Assembly: GCA_949126835.1 (NCBI GenBank)
Contig: OX421495.1
Span: 1,734,552-1,798,551 of the forward strand
Direction of reading: 5' to 3'
Source: Anisus vortex
Taxonomy: Eukaryota; Mollusca; Gastropoda; Planorbidae
Length of the DNA stretch: 64,000 nucleotides
Every line of letters begins with the position of its first letter. The first letter of the stretch is position 1. Under the pieces are notes generated by a model that saw nothing but the letters and a program-made list of their open reading frames with translations, had not been told where the DNA came from and made no database searches. A program made the position numbers and the translations under genes. This document shows positions 22,876 to 34,500 of the stretch, in pieces.

Positions 22876-23328
22876 GCCATCACTGATGTAAGCAGTAACC
22901 GGTCAGTAGACTAAAGAAGAGCCTAGAGGTAGAGTATGTATGGAAATTTAGCTACACCTAACCATTCAGCATAGGGTCATGTAGGGTCACTGGGGTGACA
23001 TTTGAACGGACCGCCCCGGGTGACGCGGTTACCCTAGCTACGCCACTGGTCATAGTCATAACCACAGACTCAGAGAGCTAATCTGAGGAACCATTTATCA
23101 TTTATTGTGTCAAATTGTGATGCTTTTTTTTTGTTTTATCTATTTACTAAGCCTATATTATGATGTTCAAAAAGAGTTAGGCTAATTTTTGTTTTAAATA
23201 GACAGGGCTACACTTTTGTGAAACTTTTTTTTTTTCATAAATGAAAATACATAGCGATAATAAAAATAAGAACGATTCGGGTCAGAGGTGAAATTTCTAA
23301 AAGACAAAAAAAAAAATAAAAAAAATAA

Positions 23329-23401
23329 TGGAGCAGCAGGGTATCGATCCCTGTACCTCTCACATGCTAAGCGAGCGCTCTACCACTTGAGCTACAGCCC
23401 C
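23329..23401 (-). tRNA. tRNA-Ala (AGC), possibly with a flaw in the acceptor stem
   Basis: The - strand folds as a cloverleaf. The acceptor stem is GGGGCTG/CTGCTCC with A as discriminator. The D arm contains GCTC..GAGC, and the anticodon loop is TTAGCAT (AGC). The T stem CAGGG/CCCTG is perfect. The G3:U70 pair, the main identity mark for alanine, is present. One T:T mismatch sits at position 6:67, and two wobble pairs lie in the stems. A T-rich Pol III stop follows. It could be a working gene or a recent pseudogene. Confidence 0.75.
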
Positions 23402-24334
23402 TTACAAAAGATGTGTGCAAACTAAACATAACATTAGTTAGCAGAAAGAAAGACATTAAAAAAACAACTGATTTTCACTCTTCTTTGAGTCACTTTGAGA
23501 GTTTGCATTTTTAGTTAGATCTCTAGATTCTAAATATTGTCCAGAAATCATGAATGAAGTAGATTAAGACACTTAAGTTATAGAGTCTACTATTTGAACT
23601 GGTAGCCTCCTTTCATTTAGTCCAGTATTTAGTTAGGTTAGGTTACTGCTACTACTACTACTACTACTATTTAGCAGCAACCGACCCACACTCACACACT
23701 ACTCCACTGACTCACTGACCTACTCTCAGAAAATTAGGCTAAATGTGAAATGGAGTGCAATCTACAATAAATGTGGGTGCCCTTACTTCCAATGCTTCAC
23801 ACTTAGGCTTATGGTATAAATAATCGATGATATCAAACGAAACTTAGCAATAGTCCTCAGTGTCAATTACCTAAAGTTTACAAAATGTAAGCGTTCCGAG
23901 GACGAATAGACATTGAGTGTTTTTTTTTTGTTATATAGGTCGGTCTTTTGTTTTTACAAAATTGTACGTACTAGTGGGCAAGTTAGATTATGAATGATAT
24001 GACTTATAACATTATTATATAAACCCTTTAATGTTTGGATAAAATATTTGTCATTTATTGGCGTTCCACTGCTTATATATCTATTCTAATTTTGCCGAAG
24101 CCTTACGCCGGCCGTAAGTTATGGATAAGGCCCGGCGCTACGGCGCTACGGTCATGTCATGCTGTCAATACTGTCATGATCATGTGGTGCTTACCGACCC
24201 TTATAAATTATATTCATATAGGCCTATAAAATATAATATAATACTTATCTCTCCCCCTCACATTATGATTTTGTCATTCTCCACCGTGACCTAACTCTGC
24301 TTAGTTACTTTAAAATTTAGTATTAGAAAAGTAT

Positions 24335-24415
24335 CTTATCTTATTTACAGACGCTCCTATAATATAAAGAAAAATTATATGTATATGCCTACGCCACGCT
24401 ACGCTCATTAATTTT
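24335..24415 (-). mobile_element. LINE 3' tail fragment
   Basis: tatcttatcttatttacaga then cgctcctataatataaagaa and ctacgctcatt: the family tail, reversed. It faces the + copy that begins at 24428, so the two form a short head-to-head pair. Confidence 0.65.
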
Positions 24416-24427
24416 TTTATTTTGATA

Positions 24428-24662
24428 AACACTTTCCTTATCTCTTATACCGCTATGCGAGAACAAACGCATATAAGTACTCTTTCTTCCCGAGTGGCAT
24501 TCGGGCATGGAATGGGATTGCCTGAACAAACCAGGAAAACCATTAACTTAACGTCATTTAAAACATAAATCAAAATGCAAGGCTAGACTCGGACCACGGA
24601 TGAGCGTAGAACGCAACAATCTTCTTTATAGAAGGAGCGTCTGTATGTATAAGATAAGATAA
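24428..24662 (+). mobile_element. 5'-truncated LINE copy
   Basis: acactttccttatctcttat, then the RT C-terminal part ([17 protein letters not shown]) and the tail ending gtctgtatgtataagataag. A small insertion (ccgctat) separates it from the other copies. Confidence 0.75.
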
Positions 24663-24944
24663 AAAAAGAAACCCCAACAACTTTTTATCATTTAAACTTC
24701 TTTTTATTGAAATGCAAGGCAGGACTCCAACCAGGGAGAAGCTTATGAAGCAACAATCTTCTACATTGAAGAAAAATTTCTAATGCTTATCAGAATATAT
24801 AGGATTAGAACTAGCATTAATTCTTACTGCCTCAATTCCCAAAGCTTCAACTTAATATCATTTAATATGAAATAGTTGTTACAATACCAACATTATTTTG
24901 TTGTTGTTTGAAATCCGTTAAAAACTATACAAAAAAAAGTAAAG

Positions 24945-25205
24945 TATCCCGTCTGACCAAATTGATTCATAAGGCAGTTGAAGCAACGTTCACCAGTTTC
25001 TTTGGCCATTGCAAACTAGGTGATTGTGTGGCCAGCACAATGCACATACGCCTTTACTTTATCCCAACTAAGGTCAGGTACCCATCAGAGCTGGGTAGAC
25101 TCGGACACCCTCCAGACCCTGGAAAAATCCTAGCCTTCATCAGGATTTGAACCCAGGACCTTAGGTACGCCAGTTGAACGTGCTGCTGCTCGGCCACCAT
25201 GCTCC
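24945..25205 (-). mobile_element. SINE family A copy, nearly complete
   Basis: cgtctgaccaaattgattca, gtgtggccagcacaatgc, cagagctgggtagactcgga and caggatttgaacccaggacc appear in the reversed order expected for a - strand copy. The tRNA-like head ends near 25205. Confidence 0.7.
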
Positions 25206-25585
25206 ATATTATTAACTATATTACCTTTTAAACCTTTTTTTTATTCCCACTGAATGCCTTATTTACTGTTAAACCTTAATTATATCAGATCACTGCTTTT
25301 TTTTACTGCTAGGCTATTCAATATTGTTTTGTTGCTTACTAAATTCTAATTTTTAACATAAACTCATAGCAGAGTTTGAGCTAACAAAAATTGAGCCAAA
25401 ACTAATATCTACTGCTCACAACCCTGGACTTCATTTTTCCTTTAATACCAGGGCATTGTTTTGGCTTGTAAAATTAATGTATAATAAAGAATTGAAATAA
25501 ACATTTTGGTTCTATTTTCCACAGATTTTAACCCTGGATTAAAATACATTTCCAAACACGGAATCAAAACAAACTTTCTAAAGTC

Positions 25586-28500
25586 ATGGGTACTTGGTGC
25601 CTACTGCGTGGGCTTATGCAGCGCATCAAATATGGGAATGTTTTTGACGACATGTCGAGAGCAGTCATTCAAGTGCACAGTTTGCAGCATAAAATCTTTC
25701 TCAGTAAGATGAAAGCCCAAAGTTTTCACGCACGAACTCTGTACACATCGCAAGTTTCTCTTAGTCAGAAGAGTAAAAGAGATCAAGTGAAAAAGGTAAT
25801 TAGGTTTATTAAATTGAACAAAAATATGAGTTTTTATGCATACCTGTCAAATGTGTAACAAATTTTAAAACATTGCAATACCTGTCAAATGTGTAACAAA
25901 TTTTAAAACATTGCAATACCTGTCAAATGTGTAACAAATTTTAAAACATTGCAATTTTTTTAATGGGGTACGGTGGATGAGCAGCAGTAGTGGGTTGGAA
26001 CCTTGGTTAAGTTTAGAATTTGTTCTAGAGTCTGGAGCGTGTCCCTGAGACTAACCAGCTCTGATGGGTACTTGACATTAGTTGGGACAAAGTAAAGGCC
26101 GCTGGGCATTGTGGCCATACATTTATCACTGCGGAACGCTTCTTCACCGGCCCCATGGATCGATTTGGTCCTACAGGATTACTTTACCTATACTATTTTA
26201 ATTATCATAAATATATTGATGTTAGTACTATTTAGTAGACTACTTAATATCATTAAAAAAAACTTTGGCATTGGTTTGCACTATACAAATTGTAGAAAAT
26301 ATTTTTTTTTCAATCTTTAAATTTTGAATTTTACAAAGTTTATCTTTTCTGGGTAACCTGAAGAAAGAAAGAAACAAAAAGTAAAAATTATTATTTATCA
26401 TTGATAAATGTCGAGACAGTAAATACCTTTGTTAAACTTTTCATAGAATCCTTTGAAAACCAACAAAAATATCAAGCTGGAGAGAGTGTACCTTGAGAAT
26501 AACATGACTATTGCTCAGCTTGCAGCAGCTTTAAAAAAATCTACAGGTATGATATAATAAAGTTGAAGGAAATAGATGTGTTTGCTTTTCTTGGGCTGTT
26601 CATAAAAAAAGCTTTAAAAATATATTTTTCTAGCTGTTGAGCTTTTACAAAGTTGTCATTGTAATTTATACTAGGGTACAAACCAGTTGTAGTGACCCTT
26701 GATACTGCATTAGATTTGTTGTTTTATATATTGGGTTTTTTTTTTCATGGGGCAGGGAGATGGCATGTATCATGATTGCTATTATATAAAGATTTTTCAC
26801 CTGCTGGACACCGATGATAGTTTTTTTTTTAAACTTGTGTACTGTAACTGTGGCAACAATTTTTTTTGACAATCTTTACAGATCATGTGTACGAAGTATT
26901 AATGTTCATACCCGAAACAGAAGCATATGACTCGGATAAGGCAGGTTGGTAAACGATGAACATGCCAGTGTACTTTGTCATCTTTCCCCAGTCCACAATG
27001 GTTTCACTGAATGTGGGATGTATTCCTTGTGAGAGTCTTAACCTGAGAGTATTGCTGGTGGTGATAAAATTATTTGATGTTTTAGTTTTCTGGAGTTGAA
27101 CCGGTTATTACCGCTTTGGGAGAATTCAGTCTTATTTTAGAGCCATTAATATTGAAGCCTAACATCAAGGATTGGGCTCGAGTCCCTCTAAATGCCTGAA
27201 GTTTTCCCTGGGGCTGGTAGGTGAAGCTGTTTACCCAATTCTAATGGTTAGTACCCAGGTCAAACCAATTTAATCTATTGAACCATTGAAGCAGCATTCA
27301 CATGTTTTCTTATGAGTAACTGGCATCAAAGGTGAACGGTGAAGAAGACCAGGTGTTGTGCTGGCTCCACATTTTTCTGTGTGCTATCTCTACCTAATCC
27401 ATAGAGTCTAAGCTGTAGTTTGAAAGAAATGCTTGTTGAAACAAATCAAGAGGAAAAAAACAACAACTTTCAATTTCAGTGCTTCCTCGAGATATATCCA
27501 TTGCTGTTGTAAAAAAGTCTGGCATGATTCCTGAGTTCCGAAGTGTCAAGGTAGAAAAAGAAGAGCCGCCTAAAGATTTTGTAAAGCAGTGAGTAAAGAA
27601 ACTTTTATATCATAAAACTTCTTGCCCCATCTGGGGTATAGGTTGCCAACTATATTACTTATTTACTTTACTTATGTCTCTTGCCCCATCTGGGATATAG
27701 GCTGCCAACTAGATTATTTACTTACTTTACTTATGTATCTTGCCTTGGGATATAGGCTGCCAACTAGATTACTTAATTACTTACTTTACTTATGTCTCTT
27801 GCCTTGGGATATAGGCTGCCAACTAGATTACTTACTTACTTTACTTATGTCTCTTGCCTTGGGATATAGGCTGCCAACTAGATTACTTACTTTACTTATG
27901 TCTCTTGCCTTGGGATATAGGCTGCCAACTAAATTACTTACTTTACTTATGTCTCTTGCCCCATCTGGGACATAGGCTGCCAACTAGAGTCCTCCAGGTA
28001 TCCTGATCCTGCTCCGATTTCTCTGACCCCAGATAAGACCTAATTCGGCCTGGTGGCTTTAATTGAGGTTGGCTTTCACCCCCTGGCTTCATGAATTCTC
28101 CAGTCGGAGATCCTTCTTTTCCCAGGGCCGAATTATCTTTAATTCACTTCTTTGACATTTTTGTAGCAGGTTTTATTTTTTTTACAAAATAAGGTTGCTA
28201 GCCTTATGTTTAACCCCCATCCTGAAGGACCAGGGCACTAGCTTTTGTTTTACCCCTACTTACTCAAATCTTCCCAGCTTGGTTGAACCTGCCAGAAGTT
28301 CAAACTCACGCTGGTACAGGGGCGAAGCCACAGGGGGGGCTGAGAGGGGCTAAGCCCCCCTGGAATTTAAAAAAAAAAATTTTTTCAACTGATTTTTAAA
28401 AAATATGCACTCAATTTGCAAAAAATTTGGTAAATCTTTGTCACGCGAAAGTTTAGCCCCCCCTGGAAAAAATTTCTGGCTTCGCCCCTGCGCTGGTATA

Positions 28501-31500
28501 TATAGCTCTGTTGGTCGTCAGGGTACGCATGCTGCCAAGCCATGTCAAGGCTCTAGTACCAGTTGGCAGTTTTATATCATTACATCAACATTACATTTGG
28601 ATGAGACATTTTACATTTTAATAGTAATAACCCGACACATTGATTAAAAATAAGATATTCATGACACAGGCCTCCCCCAGACCCGAGTGTTCTTACCAGG
28701 CGCCCACCAGTGGTTACAATAATGGGCCACGTCGACCATGGTAAAACTACGTTGTTAGACAAGCTGCGAAACTCTAACATTGTAGATCAAGAATTTGGAG
28801 GAATCACACAACACATTGGTGCATTTAAAGGTACTCATGACATTTGTACATTGCACTTTTAAAATTAAGTCTTGCTGTCATTATTTAAATCTGTTTACAA
28901 TAGGCAATTTCAGTTAAAATTTACCCCGTTTCTATGATTTGAAGAGGATATTCTGTGGGCATTTAAAAAGGCTAGTTTCATCCTCAACTAATGTCTCACG
29001 ACAGTCAAGACAACTGACCCAGAGACATCTTATCCAAAGTGCTCCTTGAATCATTATGGCAAGCCAGTGGGGTAATTAAGGAAATTGCACCTGGGGTAGG
29101 GTTGAAAAAGGCTTCTTTTGAGATTTTTTATTTATTTAATTTATTTGTAAAATAAAGCACATAGAGGTTAAGACAGGTGGTGTGCTAAAGCCATAGCTTT
29201 TCTTTATTTGAAATTTTGATATCAAATTAACTAATTTCTGCCATATCTATTTTTTAAATAATATTTTTTAAAGTTTAGTTTACTGCTTCCCCCTCTTCCC
29301 CTACACTACTGAGGCAAGCTGATAATGTTCACAAAGATGTATTTAATTCCTTTTTCAGTTATCATGCCATCTGGGGAAACTATTTGCTTTCTGGACACCC
29401 CTGGCCACGCAGCTTTCAGTGCCATGAGGGCCAGGGGTGCCCATCTGACAGACATTGTCGTCTTGGTTGTAGCCGCTGATGATGGCGTCATGCAGCAGAC
29501 GTTGGAGTCCATTCGACATGCACAGGATGCAGGAGGTCTGTATCAGTTTGAACCTGAGTACCGGTAGTCATTGTTTCAGACTAGCTCAATTGAGGATTCA
29601 TTGTTTTAGAGTAGCTCAATTGATGAATTGACATTTTGTAGTTAACACCAAAAGTAAAATGTGTTTTTATTTGCTGTTGCTAAACTATTTGTATTTAAAT
29701 CAAAGTATTCCTATTTGGACTATAAGCTACAGTTAAGCAGTGCTCACCAGTTTCCCTGGCTAATGGTATACAAGGGGATTATATGGCCCCCAAAGATCTG
29801 AAATCAGTAGACTCCTGGACAATTTCCAGATTTGGTTTTAAAAAAGGCAATTTTTGTCATAGTTTGGAATTTCAATCCAAAATAACTGCCGTTAGACTAC
29901 TGTCCATTTTTTGTTTTCTCATTGACCACCACAATGCTAGACTGCCGTCCACTATTTGTTTTCTCATTGACCACCACAATGCTAGACTGCCATCCACTAT
30001 CTGTTTCCTCATTGACCACCACAATGCTAGACTGCCGTCCACTATCTGTTTCCTCATTGACCACCACACCACAATGCTAGACTGCCGTCCACTATTTGTT
30101 TTCTCATTGACCACCACAATGCTAGACTGCCATCCACTATTTGTTTTCTCATTGACCACCACAATGCTAGACTGCCATCCACTATTTGTTTTCTCATTGA
30201 CCACCACACCACAATGCTAGACTGCCATCCACTATTTGTTTTCTCATTGACCACCACAATGCTAGACTGCCATCCACTATTTGTTTTCTCATTGACCACC
30301 ACAATGCTAGACTGCCGTCCACTATCTGTTTCCTCATTGACCACCACACCACAATGCTAGACTGCCATCCACTATTTGTTTTCTCATTGACCACCACAAT
30401 GCTAGACTGCTGTCCACTATTTGTTTTCTCATTGACCACCACAATGCTAGACTGCCGTCCACTATCTGTTTCCTCATTGACCACCACACCACAATGCTAG
30501 ACTGCTGTCCACTATCTGTTTTCTCATTGACCACCACAATGCTAGACTGCCATCCACTATTTGTTTTCTCATTGACCACCACAATGCTAGACTGCCATCC
30601 ACTATTTGTTTTCTCATTGACCACCACAATGCTAGACTGCCGTCCACTATCTGTTTCCTCATTGACCACCACACCACAATGCTAGACTGCCATCCACTAT
30701 TTGTTTTCTCATTGACCACCACAATGCTAGACTGCCATTCACTATCTGTTTTCTCATTGACCACCACACCACAATGCTAGACTGCTGTCCACTATCTGTT
30801 TTCTCATTGACCACCACACCACAATGCTAGACTGCTGTCCACTATTTGTTTTCTCATTGACCACCACACCACAATGCTAGACTGCTGTCCACTATCTGTT
30901 TTCTCATTGACCACCACACCACAATGCTAGACTGCTGTCCACTATCTGTTTTCTCATTGACCACCACACCACAATGCTAGACTGCTGTCCACTATCTGTT
31001 TCCTCATTGACCACCACACCACAATGCTAGACTGCCATTCACTATCTGTTTTCTCATTGACCACCACACCACAATGCTAGACTGCTGTCCACTATCTGTT
31101 TCCTCATTGACCACCACACCACAATGCTAGACTGCTGTCCACTATTTGTTTTCTCATTGACCACCACAATGCTAGACTGCTATCCACTATCTGTTTTCTC
31201 ATTGACCACCACAATGCTAGACTGCCATTCACTATCTGTTTTCTCATTGACCACCACACCACAATGCTAGACTGCTGTCCACTATCTGTTTTCTCATTGA
31301 CCACCACAATGCTAGACTGCCATCCACTATTTGTTTTCTCATTGACCACCACAATGCTAGACTGCCATCCACTATTTGTTTTCTCATTGACCACCACAAT
31401 GCTAGACTGCCGTCCACTATCTGTTTCCTCATTGACCACCACACCACAATGCTAGACTGCCATCCACTATTTGTTTTCTCATTGACCACCACAATGCTAG

Positions 31501-34500
31501 ACTGCCATTCACTATCTGTTTTCTCATTGACCACCACACCACAATGCTAGACTGCTGTCCACTATTTGTTTTCTCATTGACCACCACACCACAATGCTAG
31601 ACTGCTGTCCACTATCTGTTTTCTCATTGACCACCACACCACAATGCTAGACTGCTGTCCACTATCTGTTTTCTCATTGACCACCACACCACAATGCTAG
31701 ACTGCTGTCCACTATCTGTTTCCTCATTGACCACCACACCACAATGCTAGACTGCCATTCACTATCTGTTTTCTCATTGACCACCACACCACAATGCTAG
31801 ACTGCTGTCCACTATCTGTTTTCTCATTGACCACCACACCACAATGCTAGACTGCTGTCCACTATCTGTTTTCTCATTGACCACCACACCACAATGCTAG
31901 ACTGCTGTCCACTATCTGTTTCCTCATTGACCACCACACCACAATGCTAGACTGCTGTCCACTATCTGTTTTCTCATTGACCACCACACCACAATGCTAG
32001 ACTGCTGTCCACTATCTGTTTCCTCATTGACCACCACACCACAATGCTAGACTGCTGTCCACTATCTGTTTCCTCATTGACCACCACACCACAATGCTAG
32101 ACTGCTGTCCACTATCTGTTTCCTCATTGACCACCACACCACAATGCTAGACTGCTGTCCACTATCTGTTTCCTCATTGACCACCACACCACAATGCTAG
32201 ACTGCTGTCCACTATCTGTTTTCTCATTGACCACCACACCACAATGCTAGACTGCTGTCCACTATCTGTTTTCTCATTGACCACCACACCACAATGCTAG
32301 ACTGCTGTCCACTATCTGTTTCCTCATTGACCACCACACCACAATGCTAGACTGCTGTCCACTATCTGTTTCCTCATTGACCACCACACCACAATGCTAG
32401 ACTGCTGTCCACTATCTGTTTTCTCATTGACCACCACACCACAATGCTAGACTGCTGTCCACTATCTGTTTTCTCATTGACCACCACACCACAATGCTAG
32501 ACTGCTGTCCACTATCTGTTTCCTCATTGACCACCACACCACAATGCTAGACTGCCATTCACTATCTGTTTTCTCATTGACCACCACACCACAATGCTAG
32601 ACTGCTGTCCACTATCTGTTTCCTCATTGACCACCACACCACAATGCTAGACTGCTGTCCACTATTTGTTTTCTCATTGACCACCACAATGCTAGACTGC
32701 TATCCACTATCTGTTTTCTCATTGACCACCACAATGCTAGACTGCCGTCCACTATCTGTTTTCTCATTGACCACCACACCACAATGCTAGACTGCCGTCC
32801 ACTATCTGTTTCCTCATTGACCACCACACCACAATGCTAGACTGCTGTCCACTATTTGTTTTCTCATTGACCACCACAATGCTAGACTGCCATCCACTAT
32901 TTGTTTTCTCATTGACCACCACACCACAATGCTAGACTGCCATCCACTATTTGTTTTCTCATTGACCACCACAATGCTAGACTGCCATCCACTATTTGTT
33001 TTCTCATTGACCACCACACCACAATGCTAGACTGCCGTCCACTATCTGTTTCCTCATTGACCACCACAATGCTAGACTGCCGTCCACTATCTGTTTCCTC
33101 ATTGACCACCACACCACAATGCTAGACTGCTGTCCACTATCTGTTTTCTCATTGACCACCACAATGCTAGACTGCCATCCACTATTTGTTTTCTCATTGA
33201 CCACCACACCACAATGCTAGACTGCTGTCCACTATTTTTTCTGATAAGTAAACTGAAATCTGTTTTTATTCGTCCTAGCCCACCACAATGCTAGACTATT
33301 TGTCCAAATATCCTAATGTACTAACATGTCCAAGCCCACCACAATGCTAGACTATTTGTCCAAATATCCTAATGTACTAACATGTCCAAGCCCACCACAA
33401 TGCTAGACTATTTGTCCAAATATCCTAATGTACTAACATGTCCAAGCCCACCACAATGCTAGACTATTTGTCCAAATATCCTAATGTACTAACATGTCCA
33501 AGCCCACCACAATGCTAGACTATTTGTCCAAATATCCTAATGTACTAACATGCCCAAGCCCACCACAATGCTAGACTATTTGTCCAAATATCCTAATGTA
33601 CTAACATGTCCAATTGGACATCTATTCATCTCTAATTTTCTTCCCTTTTAACAGTTCCAGTGATCGTGGCCATCAACAAAATTGACAAGAACAATGCAGA
33701 TGTGGTCAGTAGTCTTAGAATAGAGAAATAAATAAAATCCAAAAATATTGGAATTTAATTTATTTGTAAGATAGTATTTTGCTAGCGGCAATGAAATATT
33801 TTAATGAACGCTTTCTAGGCTCAAGACACTTAGATTTACACACACACAAAAACACACATGTGTATTTAATGATGTTTCTTTTCCATACATCTTTGAGTCT
33901 GTGTTTTTTGTGTGTGTAAACCCTTAAGAAGTACAGTTTTACAATTTTCTGTTTGCAGGCAAAAACAAAACAAATGTTGCTGGAGCATGAAATACATTTG
34001 GAAGAATTTGGTGGAGACGTGCAGGCAGTTCCAATATCGGCTCTCAAGGTCAGGGTTTTAACATTAAAATTCTTGGTCACAGTTCTTTTCTGGGTCACGT
34101 TCTGTTGAACACTCGTGACTCAAATAGTACATTTTAGTGCTTTGACATACAAATATTTTTTGTGGTGTGTTTTTCTCTTCAGGGTACAAACATAATAGAA
34201 TTACAAGAAGCCATTGTGACACAGGCTGAGCTGATGAACCTTAAAGGAGATCCAGTTGGTTTGGTAGAAGGCAGAGTGGTGGAAGCTAGAATAGATGAAA
34301 AGAGAGGGTACGCTGTTATTTGTTTCTCTTCATTTCCTCATTACAGTTACTAACAGTCAACATACCAAAACATTCACTTCAAGTTAAACAGCAGAATATT
34401 TATTTCTTTTCCAGTCTGATGATGAAAGTATTCTTTAAGTTTGGTTTTTATTCAATCTGTAGTTAAGTTCACCTTGCTTCATATGTATACAGGTCAGTGG

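Larger units (their letters stand above)
19987..22885 (+). mobile_element. Second hAT transposon, inserted into the first
   Basis: Left end cagcgatggcgaacc at 19987. The right end, ggttcgccatcactg in complement sense, is interrupted by the third element and completes at 22885. Both sides carry the same 8 bp, atgtaagc (19979-19986 and 22886-22893). Without the third element it is about 2080 bp. It encodes remnants of a different hAT transposase type. Confidence 0.9.
18164..23048 (+). mobile_element. hAT DNA transposon (outermost of three nested)
   Basis: The ends are inverted repeats (cagtggcgtagcta at 18164 and its complement at 23048) flanked on both sides by the same 8 bp, gtcatagt (18156-18163 and 23049-23056). 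Eight-base duplications and CAG..CTG ends are hAT hallmarks. Without the nested insert and its duplicated 8 bp it is about 1980 bp. It carries a decayed transposase at 18280-19822. Confidence 0.92.

Noticed and set aside
27622..27975. 117-codon frame, hydrophobic
   Set aside because: It is the translated minisatellite of MTIF2 intron 4.
29872..33207. Many open frames of 60-145 codons on both strands
   Set aside because: They follow the 45/50-bp repeat inside an MTIF2 intron, have repeat-derived sequence only, and lack any domain or start context.
33760..34098. 112-codon frame on the - strand
   Set aside because: Antisense to MTIF2 exon 8 and its introns. The sense strand encodes the conserved G5 region, so this is a shadow.
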